64,000 nt of DNA from an uncultured Lentibacter sp. (lineage in GTDB: Bacteria; Pseudomonadota; Alphaproteobacteria; Rhodobacterales; Rhodobacteraceae). Shown here one piece after another: positions 18,711 through 27,948 of the stretch. Within the stretch, counting starts at the first letter, position 1; each line of letters opens with the position of its first letter. The notes under the pieces were generated by a model. That model had not been told where the DNA came from and ran no database searches. It saw only the letters and a list, made by a program, of their open reading frames with translations. The stretch is from contig NZ_CAKZKL010000034.1 of assembly GCF_937123735.1 (NCBI RefSeq), forward strand, positions 1 to 64,000, in the 5' to 3' direction. The position numbers and the translations under genes were made by a program.

Positions 18711-18832
18711 GGCGCACGCTGCATTACCTAATTTTCTCTTAACGCAGAGCCGGATCAGGGGGTGCACGCTTCGTGCACGGGGTGTGCACGCATATCACCC
18801 CCCCTGTTTTGGTGTTGCAGCACTCGTTAACC
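18711..18832 (-). repeat. Copy 1 of a conserved intergenic element with three CGTGCAC iterons
   Basis: Read on the minus strand, the element starts with GGTTAACGA, then 15 variable bases, a G-run (AACAGGGGGGGTGA), three CGTGCAC heptamers (plus-strand GTGCACG at 18762, 18773 and 18784, exactly 11 bp apart), CCCCCTGA, and ends near TAATGCAGCGTGCG. The core 18755-18810 matches the second copy (48658-48712) at all but three bases plus one G indel. It lies between argG and the SCP2 gene, 67 bp upstream of the SCP2 start. Function unknown. Confidence 0.75.
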
Positions 18833-18924
18833 CTGCGGAACGCACCCCTAACAAAAGCAAAGCGAGCCCATGCTATACTGCACAGACCCGCTTGATTTTG
18901 TTCAGTTTTCCACGCCCGAAAGGA

Positions 18925-20145
18925 CTATTTGAACCGACGATTCCGTGTTGCCAAAAGCTTGAGACGCAGCGCATTGAGCTGGATGAATCCCGCCGCATCC
19001 TTCTGGTCATAGGCCCCGGCATCATCTTCAAAGGTCACATGCGCCTCCGAGTAGAGCGAGTGGTCTGACCAGCGGCCAACACATGTCGCCGCGCCCTTAT
19101 AGAGCTTGAGCCTGACAGTGCCCGTCACATGTTCCTGGCTCTTGTCGATCGCCGCTTGCAGCATTTCGCGCTCAGGGCTGAACCAGAAACCGTTGTAAAT
19201 GAGCTCCGCATAGCGCGGCATCAGGCTGTCCTTGAGGTGGCCCGCGCCGCTGTCGAGTGTGATCTGCTCAATTCCACGGTGTGCCTCCAGAAGCACGGTG
19301 CCGCCGGGGGTTTCGTAGATGCCACGGCTCTTCATGCCCACAAAGCGGTTTTCAACAAAGTCGAGCCGCCCAATGCCGTGCTTTCCGCCCAATTCATTGA
19401 GCTTTGTCAGAAGGTTAGCCGGGCTGAGCGCCTCACCATTGATGCTCACGGCATCGCCTTTTTCAAAGCCCACCTCGATATATTCCGCCTCGTTCGGCGC
19501 ATCTTCAGGCGCAACGGTGCGTTGGAAAACATAGTCCGGTGCCATCTCGGCCGGGTCTTCCAGAACCTTGCCTTCGCTTGAGGTGTGCAATAGGTTCGCA
19601 TCCACAGAGAAGGGCGCTTCCCCGCGCTTGTCCTTGGCAATTGGAATCTGGTTTTTCTCAGCAAAATCAATCAGCTTGGTGCGGCTGGTCAGGTCCCATT
19701 CCCGCCATGGCGCGATCACTTTTATATCGGGGTTGAGCGCATAACAGGCCAGCTCGAAGCGCACTTGGTCGTTGCCCTTGCCTGTCGCCCCATGGGCCAC
19801 GGCATCCGCGCCCACGTCCTCGGCAATCTCGACAAGACGCTTGGAAATAAGGGGCCGCGCAATGGACGTGCCGAGCAGGTAAAGCCCCTCATAAACCGCA
19901 TTCGCACGGAACATCGGGAAGACAAAATCGCGCACAAATTCCTCGCGCAGGTCTTCGATATAGATGTCTTTCACACCCATCATCTCGGCTTTCTTGCGGG
20001 CGGGTTCAAGCTCCTCGCCTTGTCCCAGATCGGCGGTGAAGGTCACAACCTCACAGCCATATTCCGTCTCAAGCCATTTGAGAATGATGGAGGTGTCCAA
20101 ACCACCAGAATACGCAAGGACAACTTTCTTGGGAGCCGACATCAT
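18925..20145 (-). CDS. argG: Argininosuccinate synthase
   Basis: A 406-aa enzyme joining citrulline and aspartate with ATP in arginine synthesis. The ATP-binding P-loop [15 protein letters not shown] is at residues 11-25, and [29 protein letters not shown] and APWREWDL are family landmarks. AGAGGAAATC precedes ATG 20145; a second ATG follows directly. It is divergent from ilvA, and its 3' side is the iteron-containing gap. Confidence 0.97.
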   Translation of the reverse strand: MMSAPKKVVLAYSGGLDTSIILKWLETEYGCEVVTFTADLGQGEELEPARKKAEMMGVKDIYIEDLREEFVRDFVFPMFRANAVYEGLYLLGTSIARPLISKRLVEIAEDVGADAVAHGATGKGNDQVRFELACYALNPDIKVIAPWREWDLTSRTKLIDFAEKNQIPIAKDKRGEAPFSVDANLLHTSSEGKVLEDPAEMAPDYVFQRTVAPEDAPNEAEYIEVGFEKGDAVSINGEALSPANLLTKLNELGGKHGIGRLDFVENRFVGMKSRGIYETPGGTVLLEAHRGIEQITLDSGAGHLKDSLMPRYAELIYNGFWFSPEREMLQAAIDKSQEHVTGTVRLKLYKGAATCVGRWSDHSLYSEAHVTFEDDAGAYDQKDAAGFIQLNALRLKLLATRNRRFK

Positions 20146-20244
20146 GATTTCCTCTTGTCTCGTTTGCCGCGAGGTAGCTGTTTTTGCGCCCCTCTGCAAG
20201 CGCAGCCCCTTGCTTTGCGAGGCTTCGTGGTAGAATAAAAACAG

Positions 20245-21486
20245 ATGGATACAATGAAAACAGCCTCCCGCCAGATCGCAAACCAGCTGCGCGCCGTGTT
20301 TGAGCCGACCCCGCTCCAGCGCAACGCACATTTGTCCGAGCTGTATGAGGCCGATATTCTGCTCAAACGCGAAGATCTGACCCCCGTGCGCTCCTACAAA
20401 ATTCGTGGTGCCTTCAACGCGATGACCGAGGCCATGAAAGGCCATGAAGCGCCACCGCTTTTTGTGTGCGCAAGTGCGGGAAACCATGCGCAAGGTGTTG
20501 CTTTCATGTGCAAATACCTTGGTGCGCGGGGGCGTATTTTCATGCCCGTCACCACGCCGAGCCAGAAGATACTGAAAACCAAGACCTTCGGTGGAGGGTT
20601 GATCGAAATTGAGCTTGTGGGTGACTATTTTGACGAAACGCTTGCCGCGGCCAAAGCCTATTGCGAGGCTGAGGCGGGTGTCTTCCTGCCGCCGTTTGAT
20701 GCCGAAGATGTCATCATGGGCCAGTCCACGGTGGCTGCTGAAATTGAAGAACAGCTGGGAAGCCAAGCCCCCGATCTTATCGTGCTACCGGTGGGCGGCG
20801 GGGGGTTGTCGGCGGGTGTGACAGCCTATTTTGGGCGTGAAACCAATTACGCTTTTGTAGAGCCATCAGGCGGTGCCTGTCTGGCTGCGGCGCAAGCCGC
20901 CGGCAAGCCTGTGCCTCTGCCCACGGTGGATTCCTTCGTAGATGGGGCGGCTGTAGCCGAAATCGGTCAGCTCACGTTTGCAAAGCTGCACCCCTTCAAA
21001 GATCAGACCCATCTTCAGATTGACGAAGACAGGCTCTGCACCACGCTGATTGAAATGCTCAATATAGAAGGCGTCGTGCTGGAGCCCGCAGGCGCTTTGA
21101 CCATCGACGCGCTCAAGGATATGCGCGACGAGATCAAGGGCAAAACCGTGGTCTGTATCGTTTCGGGCAGCAACTTTGATTTCGAGCGCTTGCCCGAAGT
21201 CAAAGAACGCGCCCAGCGTTACTCCGGCCTGAAGAAATACTTCATCCTGAGGATGCCCCAGCGCCCCGGCGCGCTTAAGGATTTCCTCGGTTTTCTCGGC
21301 CCGCATGACGACATTACGCGCTTTGAATATCTCAAGAAATCCGCGCGCAACTTCGGCTCTGTTCTGATCGGGATCGAGACCGACACGCCCGAGAGCTTTG
21401 AGCGGCTCATGAAGCTGGCAAACGATAAAGGCTTCAGCGCACGCGACATCACAAACGACGAGGTGCTCGCCTCATTTCTCGTCTAA
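20245..21486 (+). CDS. ilvA: Threonine ammonia-lyase with C-terminal ACT-like domain
   Basis: A 413-aa PLP enzyme deaminating threonine to 2-oxobutyrate, the first step toward isoleucine. The PLP lysine is in [12 protein letters not shown], and the glycine loop [12 protein letters not shown] is visible. The last 80 residues ([17 protein letters not shown]) form an ACT-like domain for allosteric control, shorter than the double ACT domain of the E. coli enzyme. ATG 20245 is given; ATG 20254 is an alternative. The 3' end overlaps the CCA enzyme by 15 bp in convergent orientation. Confidence 0.92.
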   Translation: MDTMKTASRQIANQLRAVFEPTPLQRNAHLSELYEADILLKREDLTPVRSYKIRGAFNAMTEAMKGHEAPPLFVCASAGNHAQGVAFMCKYLGARGRIFMPVTTPSQKILKTKTFGGGLIEIELVGDYFDETLAAAKAYCEAEAGVFLPPFDAEDVIMGQSTVAAEIEEQLGSQAPDLIVLPVGGGGLSAGVTAYFGRETNYAFVEPSGGACLAAAQAAGKPVPLPTVDSFVDGAAVAEIGQLTFAKLHPFKDQTHLQIDEDRLCTTLIEMLNIEGVVLEPAGALTIDALKDMRDEIKGKTVVCIVSGSNFDFERLPEVKERAQRYSGLKKYFILRMPQRPGALKDFLGFLGPHDDITRFEYLKKSARNFGSVLIGIETDTPESFERLMKLANDKGFSARDITNDEVLASFLV

Positions 21487-22605
21487 GAGCGCCTCTCTTG
21501 AAAGCGTGAATCCCGAGCCAATCCAGCGCTGCTCCGCCTGTTTCAAGGCATCTCCCAAAGCCTTGCCTTCAAGCTCGGGAAAGTCCTTTGCAACCAGTGG
21601 AAACTGCGCCTTCCCAGCAGCGTCGAGCCCAGCAAATGAGGGCTCGCCACCACAGAGCGCCGCCCGTAAAACCACAGCACTTTGTGCAACTTCAGCACCT
21701 TCGCGATACGCCAGCTCGGCGGCGCTTTCAGCACTCCAGGCAAAGCGGCGCAACATGTCAAACAGCCGCCGGTCTTTCTTGGAGAGCCGCAAGGGCAGGT
21801 GGCCGGCAAAAGCCATCAGAGCTGCAAGCCGCGCAACAGGCGTAGCGCTGCCACCCAGCATGACAAACCGCTGCAAAACAGGCAGGCTGGCACCCGGCAA
21901 CACACGCACCAGAACGCCCGAGCCTTGCAGCGCCCCAAGCACCTTCAAAGGGTGCGCGGCCCCCAGAGTTTTAAGCACCTCTGCGGTGATCCGCTCGGTT
22001 GAAACATGGCGCAAACCATAGCTCAGCCGCGCGGCAGCCAGCAAAGCGTCAGGGTCTATCGCTTCAGGTCCGAAGCCAAGCTGGGCAGCAAATCGAAAGA
22101 GCCGCAAAATGCGCAGATAATCTTCCCTAATCCGTTCATCAGGCGCGCCAACAAAACAGATTTTGCGCGCAGCAATATCGGCCAGGCCACCCGTTGGATC
22201 ACTCAGCTTTCCGGCCCGATCTGCATAGAGCGCGTTCATGCGGAAATCGCGCCGCGCGGCATCCTCTTCCAGGCTCTCGGAAAAGGCAACGACAGCGTGC
22301 CGCCCGTCGGTTTCTACATCTTTGCGAAAGGTCGTCACCTCAAGCACAGAGCCGCCGCCAACAACGGTCACGGTGCCGTGCTCTATACCTGTGGGAACGG
22401 GCTTATACCCCAGCGCTTTGGCAGCCCCGATAACGGCTTCGGGCCGCGCGCTTGTGGCAATATCAAGGTCCGTCACGGGCAGGCCAAGCAGCGCATTGCG
22501 CACACAGCCGCCGACAAAATAGGCCTTGGCCCCGCCAGCCTCTAGTGCGCTTAGTAGCGCCTGTGCCGCACGGTCTTCCAGCCAGTGTCCTGATACCTGT
22601 GTCAC
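21472..22605 (-). CDS. CCA tRNA nucleotidyltransferase / poly(A) polymerase family
   Basis: A 377-aa class II nucleotidyltransferase. The catalytic head has YFVGGCVRNALLGLPVTDLDIAT, where the two aspartates coordinate metal, and the arginine-rich RRDFRMNALY motif. It adds or repairs the 3' CCA of tRNAs; some family members are poly(A) polymerases. The start is GTG 22605, whose GTGA overlaps the stop of the Nudix gene, so the products are probably coupled. Confidence 0.9.
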   Translation of the reverse strand: MTQVSGHWLEDRAAQALLSALEAGGAKAYFVGGCVRNALLGLPVTDLDIATSARPEAVIGAAKALGYKPVPTGIEHGTVTVVGGGSVLEVTTFRKDVETDGRHAVVAFSESLEEDAARRDFRMNALYADRAGKLSDPTGGLADIAARKICFVGAPDERIREDYLRILRLFRFAAQLGFGPEAIDPDALLAAARLSYGLRHVSTERITAEVLKTLGAAHPLKVLGALQGSGVLVRVLPGASLPVLQRFVMLGGSATPVARLAALMAFAGHLPLRLSKKDRRLFDMLRRFAWSAESAAELAYREGAEVAQSAVVLRAALCGGEPSFAGLDAAGKAQFPLVAKDFPELEGKALGDALKQAEQRWIGSGFTLSREALLDEK

Positions 22606-23195
22606 CCCGAAATCCGCTCTGCAAAGCCCAGCGTCATGCGCGCCGTCGCGCCCCAAATGTAATGCGGCCCGTAGGGGATTGTGTAGTATTTTCGCAAGCT
22701 GCCCCGAAACAACCTTTGTTGCACCGCATATTTGCGCGGATCGCTCAGGTGGGCCAAAGGCGCAAAGATGATTTCTTCCACCTCGCCTTTGTCAAGAATG
22801 GGGGCAAAATCACCCTTAACGAAGCCAAGAACCGGCTGAACAGAGAAGCCGGTGACCGTTAGGTGCTTTGGCAGTGTTCCCAGCAACTCCACTTGTTGAG
22901 GGGGCAGGCCAACTTCTTCCTGGGCCTCGCGCAGCGCGGTGGCTTCTATGGAGCCGTCAGCGGCCTCGACCTTCCCGCCCGGAAAGGCGATCTGACCCGG
23001 ATGATGGCGCAGGTGCTGTGCACGTTTTGTCAAAACAACACAGAGCGTGCCGCCCTGCTCGACCAATGCAATCAGGACAGCCGCTGGGCTGTTTATACCT
23101 TGCTCAACAGGAATCACATCTGGGTTGAGGTCATAGTCAGAGGAGGTCGCTCCCGGCTTGGCCAGAACGGCCCTTATGGCAGCAATCTCTTTCAC
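22602..23195 (-). CDS. Nudix hydrolase, CoA pyrophosphatase-like
   Basis: A 197-aa protein with a clear Nudix box (GGKVEAADGSIEATALREAQEEVGL split at residues 72-97) preceded by the KRAQHLRHHPGQIAFPGG segment, which is typical of the CoA diphosphatase branch (NudL/YeaB). It hydrolyses nucleoside diphosphates linked to another moiety. The start is uncertain: GTG 23195, 5 bases after the hslO stop, or TTG 23213, inside hslO. It is the middle gene of hslO-nudix-cca. Confidence 0.87.
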   Translation of the reverse strand: MKEIAAIRAVLAKPGATSSDYDLNPDVIPVEQGINSPAAVLIALVEQGGTLCVVLTKRAQHLRHHPGQIAFPGGKVEAADGSIEATALREAQEEVGLPPQQVELLGTLPKHLTVTGFSVQPVLGFVKGDFAPILDKGEVEEIIFAPLAHLSDPRKYAVQQRLFRGSLRKYYTIPYGPHYIWGATARMTLGFAERISG

Positions 23196-23199
23196 CCGG

Positions 23200-24162
23200 T
23201 TACTGCGCTTCAAGCCCGACAGTTGACGGATCCAGTTCGAAATGACGGTTGCAGAACTGGCAGTCTGCGGTCACCTTCCCATCTTCGGTTGTCATCTTTT
23301 CAATATCTTTGACGCCATAAATCGAGAGGCTCTGGCGCACACGCTCTTCTGAGCAGGTGCAGCCAAATTGCACCTCACGAGGCTCGTAGACCGCGGGCTC
23401 TTCCTCGTGAAAGAGTCGCCAGACAAGCTCGGCAGGCGCAACAAAAGGGCCTATCAGCTCGAGGCTTTCAACCGTGTTGAGCAAGTGGTTGACCCTGTTC
23501 CAGTCTTCATCCTTGCGCTGGGCATGGTCTCTCTGTGCGGCCTCGCTGTCGGCGTTGCGACCTTCGCTCTTGAGCGATTTGGGCAGATGTTGCAAAAGCA
23601 TACCTGCCGCACGCCACTGGGTGCCCTTATCTTTCATGTAGGTTTCGCCATGCTCGACAATCAACTTGGTTGCGATCTGCTCTGAGGCGGCAAAATAGCC
23701 CTCGGCAGCTTCGGCAATAGACGCGCCTTCCAGAGGGGCCAGCGCCTGATAGGGTTTTGTTCCCTTCCCTTCGTCAATCAGCACCGCAAAATAGCCTTTG
23801 CCAAGTTGATCAAAGGGTTTGCCATCTGTGATGCGCGTGCGGTCATAGCTTGCATAGGCGCGGATACTTGCGGGGGCGTTGAGTTCGGCAGGTGCGAAAT
23901 AATCGGTCGCAATCATGCGCACGGGGCCATCTGTCTGCACCTGTAAAGAGAGCTTCCACTTGGATTCAACCATGCTTCCAAGCAGGGCTGTGATGATAAC
24001 CATTTCGGAAATCAGGGATTCCACCTGCTTGGGGTAATCGTGCTGAGCCAAAATATCGTTCACAGTCTGGTCAAGGCGCACAATGCGACCCCGGCAATCA
24101 GAAATTCTGAGCTCAAAGGGCAGGACTTTTTCGTCCCAAATTTTGTTTTCCGTGTTTTCCAT
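23200..24162 (-). CDS. hslO: Redox-regulated chaperone Hsp33
   Basis: A 320-aa cytosolic holdase that is activated when its zinc-binding cysteines are oxidised. The C-terminal cysteines are present as CTCS and CQFC around residues 268-303, matching the zinc centre CxC...CxxC. ATG 24162 gives the opening MENTENKIWDEKVLPFEL. It heads an operon with the Nudix and CCA genes. Confidence 0.93.
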   Translation of the reverse strand: MENTENKIWDEKVLPFELRISDCRGRIVRLDQTVNDILAQHDYPKQVESLISEMVIITALLGSMVESKWKLSLQVQTDGPVRMIATDYFAPAELNAPASIRAYASYDRTRITDGKPFDQLGKGYFAVLIDEGKGTKPYQALAPLEGASIAEAAEGYFAASEQIATKLIVEHGETYMKDKGTQWRAAGMLLQHLPKSLKSEGRNADSEAAQRDHAQRKDEDWNRVNHLLNTVESLELIGPFVAPAELVWRLFHEEEPAVYEPREVQFGCTCSEERVRQSLSIYGVKDIEKMTTEDGKVTADCQFCNRHFELDPSTVGLEAQ

Positions 24163-24230
24163 AAGGCCAAACCAATCCGTGTGTTTGCCCAGCACCTAAT
24201 CGCCCAAGCCGGCCAGCGCAAGGCAAGGGA

Positions 24231-25496
24231 TCAGGTTTTGGTGCCAGAAAACTCTAGCAGAATGGCAGAAATGTCATCCGAAAAGTCGCGGGCGCCTGCA
24301 AATGTATCCAACTCAAAAAGAAGCGCATCCAGCAAGGCGGGCCCACGTTTGTCTTGCCAGTTTTTGAAAAAACAGATGACATTTGCATCATCATAAAACG
24401 CACCAGCCTCGTTCATACATTCGGGCACACCATCAGAGTAAACGGCGAGCCGGTCTCCCGGATTGAGGCAGATCTCAAATTGCTCATAGCTGGCATCGGG
24501 CACAAGCCCGACCGGCAGGCCGCCACTGCCCACAAACTCGACATCACCGCTTGCGCGCTGCACAAGCGGATGGGGGTGGCCGGCTTGGCTGGCGGTTACT
24601 TTGCCGGTTTTCAGGTTGGCCACGGCATAAACAAGCGTAAAATAATGCTCAGTGGTCATCTCTTTGAGAACGAGGTTGTTGAGCCTTGCCACAACTTGGC
24701 TGGGCGGTATCGGCGCAAAAATATCGCCTTCACAACGCTCTATGGCTATATTTTGTTCCTTTGATGCTGATGACATATACCCCGCCAGACGTGCGGTCAT
24801 AAGGGCAGAGCTGATGCCATGGCCAGATACATCAATCGCAAAAATTCCAATCTCCTCTTCGTTGATCGGAAAATAGCCCACAAGATCGCCACCAACATGC
24901 CCACTGGATTGGAGCATCAAGGAAATCTCGGCGCTGCCAAAGTTTCTATAGCGCTCCCTTACCAGTGACTGTTGCAGCTGTTTCGCCTCGATCAGGTCAT
25001 TGTCGATTGTGGTATAAAGCGCTTTCAGCTCATCCAGAGTTGTGTTGATCAATTCGTTCTTGCGGGTGAGTTCGCGCTCCATATTGAGAATTCGCTCGCC
25101 CGCAACCAAACGCGCCCGCAGCTCGGCCGCGCTCACAGGTTTGGTCAGGAAATCATCGGCACCGGCATCAAGCCCCTGGGCAATTTCTGTTTTGTCGCTT
25201 TTTGAGGTGAGCAGAATGAAATATCCAAAGCGATCAGCATCCATGGCCTTGAAGCGACGGCAGAATTCGATTCCGTCCATACCGGGCATCATCCAATCAC
25301 TCACCACAAGATCAGGCTGCGAGGCTTCGCAAAACGCCAGCGCTTCATCTCCGCTTGAAACTTCGGCGACTCGGTAGCCCCATTTTTTGAGGCTGGCGCG
25401 CAGGATGCTGCGTTGCAAACGGCTGTCATCAACGACAAGCACAAGGTTGCTTTCCGTTTCATGTGTTTCAACAGGGTTGCGACTGCTCTGACTCAT
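24231..25496 (-). CDS. Response regulator with PP2C/SpoIIE-type phosphatase output (RbaY/RsbU-like)
   Basis: A 421-aa two-module protein. Residues 18-135 form a receiver with acidic residues D23/D24, phosphoacceptor D67 (VVSDWMMPG) and K119 (FLTKP). A coiled-coil linker (about 136-185) leads to a PP2C phosphatase domain (about 186-418) with GHVGGDLVGYF, AIDVSGHG and DISAILLEF, whose aspartates bind metal. Such proteins dephosphorylate an anti-sigma-factor antagonist in partner switching. In Rhodobacter capsulatus a protein of this design, RbaY, belongs to a system influencing gene transfer agent. Equivalence here is inference. It is divergent from an Hpt gene. Confidence 0.88.
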   Translation of the reverse strand: MSQSSRNPVETHETESNLVLVVDDSRLQRSILRASLKKWGYRVAEVSSGDEALAFCEASQPDLVVSDWMMPGMDGIEFCRRFKAMDADRFGYFILLTSKSDKTEIAQGLDAGADDFLTKPVSAAELRARLVAGERILNMERELTRKNELINTTLDELKALYTTIDNDLIEAKQLQQSLVRERYRNFGSAEISLMLQSSGHVGGDLVGYFPINEEEIGIFAIDVSGHGISSALMTARLAGYMSSASKEQNIAIERCEGDIFAPIPPSQVVARLNNLVLKEMTTEHYFTLVYAVANLKTGKVTASQAGHPHPLVQRASGDVEFVGSGGLPVGLVPDASYEQFEICLNPGDRLAVYSDGVPECMNEAGAFYDDANVICFFKNWQDKRGPALLDALLFELDTFAGARDFSDDISAILLEFSGTKT

Positions 25497-25651
25497 AAAT
25501 CCCCTGAACGTCTTGCGTTCTTCTCCGGCCTCTTTCCATAGCCTGTTTGCTTTAAGCTCTCGTGAAGAAATTCTCTCTCATTTTAGTGTTCTTTTAGCTT
25601 TCTCTTAACAGGTGGCTGTTAGAGTGCTTGGCACGAACTTGAGGTGTAGGC

Positions 25652-25963
25652 ATGATCAACTGGGATAAAGTGGAGGAACTTCGCCAAGATATCGGCGCAG
25701 AAGATTTTGGTGAAATCGTCGTTGTTTTTCTGGAGGAGGTCGAGCTTGAGCTCTCTTCCCTCGCTCAAAAGCCGGTGGAGGGTTTGGGCGCAAGTATGCA
25801 TTTTCTCAAGGGCAGTGCCTTGAACCTCGGATTTGAGGAATTTGCAGAGAAATGTTCTCTTGCGGAAAAGTTGGCCGCAGAAAATAGCGCCGCCCAGATT
25901 GATCTGGTGGCGCTGCAATCATGTTATGACGCATCTATAGACGTCTTTTTGCAGAAAATCTGA
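25652..25963 (+). CDS. Hpt (histidine phosphotransfer) domain protein
   Basis: A 103-aa helical bundle with the phosphorelay motif MHFLKGSALNLGF; the phosphorylatable histidine is H50. No kinase or receiver is fused to it. It is divergent from the REC-PP2C gene with 155 bp between starts, which suggests it passes phosphate to that receiver or removes it (inference). The shared gap contains TTCTCTTAACAGG, but I see no certain regulator site there. Confidence 0.85.
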   Translation: MINWDKVEELRQDIGAEDFGEIVVVFLEEVELELSSLAQKPVEGLGASMHFLKGSALNLGFEEFAEKCSLAEKLAAENSAAQIDLVALQSCYDASIDVFLQKI

Positions 25964-26037
25964 GAGCCTGTCTCAAACTGAGTGCAGATAAGCTGTAATG
26001 CTGCTATATGTTTGCGCAAAATAGCAGTGGGCAAAAC

Positions 26038-26535
26038 ATGCGGGCACTTATACACCTTGGAGCGCTTCTCGTTTTTGTGCTTCTTTCGGGCTGCGCGTCT
26101 ACAAAGTATCGGACATATACTGGCCCCGAGATCACTCAGTTGGTTGTCGAAAAGGAGGCACGCAGGCTTTACCTATTGAGCGGGCAAGACGTTATAAAGA
26201 CTTATAAAATTGGCCTTGGGTTTAGTCCTGTTGGGCATAAGGCGGTTGAAGGCGACGGGCGCACACCGGAAGGGCGCTACATCATTAACCGCCGAAACCC
26301 TAACAGTCAGTTTTATCTCTCAATCGGGATATCGTATCCCAACTCCCAAGACATAGCGCGGGCGCGCAAGCTGGGAAAAAGCCCCGGCGGCGATATCTTT
26401 ATTCATGGACGCCCGGCAAAATACAGAAATGGCATTCGAGATTGGACAGCTGGCTGTATTGCTGTGAGTGATCGGGAGATGGAAGAAATTTATGCTATGG
26501 TCCGCAATGGCACGCCTATCTTGATCAAGAAATAG
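26038..26535 (+). CDS. L,D-transpeptidase (YkuD family) lipoprotein
   Basis: A 165-aa protein with a lipoprotein signal peptide ending at the lipobox LSGC, then a YkuD catalytic domain: the IHGRP segment and the active-site cysteine in DWTAGCIAVSD. It probably cross-links or anchors peptidoglycan from the periplasmic face of a membrane. ATG 26038 gives a clean signal peptide; ATG 26008 would add ten polar residues. It is convergent with the CAP-domain lipoprotein gene, 5 bp apart. Confidence 0.87.
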   Translation: MRALIHLGALLVFVLLSGCASTKYRTYTGPEITQLVVEKEARRLYLLSGQDVIKTYKIGLGFSPVGHKAVEGDGRTPEGRYIINRRNPNSQFYLSIGISYPNSQDIARARKLGKSPGGDIFIHGRPAKYRNGIRDWTAGCIAVSDREMEEIYAMVRNGTPILIKK

Positions 26536-26540
26536 GCTAC

Positions 26541-27071
26541 TTATTCCGTTTCGGCACCCAAGCTGCCCATCGTCAGAGTCCACCAGATTTTTCCGCTGGT
26601 TTCCTGATGCCATGCGAAGCCGAGATGTGTCGCGCGTTTATCGAGTAAGATTGCTCGGGTGTCTGCTTGGTCCATCCATGCGCCCAATGTTTCCAGCTCG
26701 GTTTCATAGGTTTCTGAAATCAATTCGCCAAGCGCCGTGCCCCCATAGCCCGCCCGCTTCACCCGATCAATCGGGGAGGATCCATCTGATCCAAAATGCC
26801 AGGGACGATTTTGTGCTGCCATATCAAGAGAATGGGTTGCAGCGGCAGCATTTAGCTCAGCGCTCATTTCAACGTCTGAGGCCCCTGCCGCTTGCCGCAA
26901 AGCATTGACAGAGTCCAGAATGCGAAACTGGATCTTTCCGGAAGCGGCGTTTGAAATTCTGTAGAGTTTTGGAAGCGGTTTACCGTCGGCTCCGAGCTGT
27001 GATTGTGGGGGAGCGGTCGTGCAGCCACTGAGCAGCAGAACCGAAACAAGAATGGAAACAAGCAAGCGCAT
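26541..27071 (-). CDS. CAP-domain (SCP/PR-1) lipoprotein
   Basis: A 176-aa protein with signal peptide and lipobox (LLSGC), then a CAP domain: LNAAAATHSLDMAAQNRPWHFG, GELISETYET and LGFAWHQETSGKIWWTLTMG split across residues 73-172. Bacterial CAP proteins are secreted and poorly understood; envelope or cell-wall roles are suspected. It sits between two L,D-transpeptidase genes, which supports a link to peptidoglycan (inference). Confidence 0.85.
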   Translation of the reverse strand: MRLLVSILVSVLLLSGCTTAPPQSQLGADGKPLPKLYRISNAASGKIQFRILDSVNALRQAAGASDVEMSAELNAAAATHSLDMAAQNRPWHFGSDGSSPIDRVKRAGYGGTALGELISETYETELETLGAWMDQADTRAILLDKRATHLGFAWHQETSGKIWWTLTMGSLGAETE

Positions 27072-27210
27072 GGCAGCCCCTTCAGAAATCTACGATCTTT
27101 GGTTTAGCGGTGAATCGCCGATCAATCAAACGCGGATTACAAAGGTTTGAATTGCGAGCCCAGCCCATCCAACATATATGATTGAACGATCATTTTTCGG
27201 AGTTCATGCG

Positions 27211-27816
27211 ATGGCTATTTTTTCCAAATCAATGAGTCGCAGAGGGTTTCTTGCTGGCTCTACATCTCTTTTGGCTGCGCCGGCATTGGCCCAGACAGCA
27301 ACTGTTGATGGTGCAGAGACTGTCGAAGTCGAGCGTGATTTGAGCGAAGTTGTTCGACGCAATATCTCAAGTTTCCGCTCTTTGAGTTGGGAGCCTTATT
27401 TCTCCAACCTCAAAAATGGGGCCTGCCTTGTTGATACAACCTCACGGGCATTGCATTTTTGGTCAGAAGATCAGTCGGTTTACAAGCTTTACCCCACGAG
27501 CGTTCCCTTGACAGAAGACTTGACCCGCCTTGGCCGCACATCCGTTGTCCAGAAAGTTGAGGGCCCGAGTTGGCGACCAACGCCTTCGATGCGGGAGCGC
27601 AATCCGGAGTGGCCAGATTTTGTTGGTCCGGGTCCGGACAATCCTCTCGGAACCCATGCGCTTTATCTATCCTGGACCTATTATCGCATTCACGGCACAC
27701 ACGATACGCGAAAAATCGGACGGCGCTCATCTAATGGGTGTATCGGCCTATATAATGAGCATATTGCCGAGCTCTTTTCTTTAACAAAAGTGGGCACGCA
27801 AGTGTTGCTAATATGA
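27211..27816 (+). CDS. L,D-transpeptidase with Tat-type signal
   Basis: A 201-aa protein. The N terminus (SMSRRGFLAGSTSLLAAPALAQ) is a twin-arginine signal, so it is exported folded. The YkuD domain follows, with the IHGTHD segment and catalytic cysteine in RSSNGCIGLYNEHIAEL. It has a long pre-catalytic stretch of about 60 residues. I chose ATG 27211 with GGAG eight bases upstream; the ATG at 27178 has no such site. It is the second such enzyme within 1.2 kb. Confidence 0.88.
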   Translation: MAIFSKSMSRRGFLAGSTSLLAAPALAQTATVDGAETVEVERDLSEVVRRNISSFRSLSWEPYFSNLKNGACLVDTTSRALHFWSEDQSVYKLYPTSVPLTEDLTRLGRTSVVQKVEGPSWRPTPSMRERNPEWPDFVGPGPDNPLGTHALYLSWTYYRIHGTHDTRKIGRRSSNGCIGLYNEHIAELFSLTKVGTQVLLI

Positions 27817-27948
27817 CGAAATTGTGAGTGCGTCTTCTAGCCTGTGACCATATTGGGTTTGCAAAAACGCGCCAATACTGATTAACAAAAAATACGACGC
27901 TCTTATTGGCGTATGGATGCTTTGGGCATTCTATTTCTGGAGGATAAA

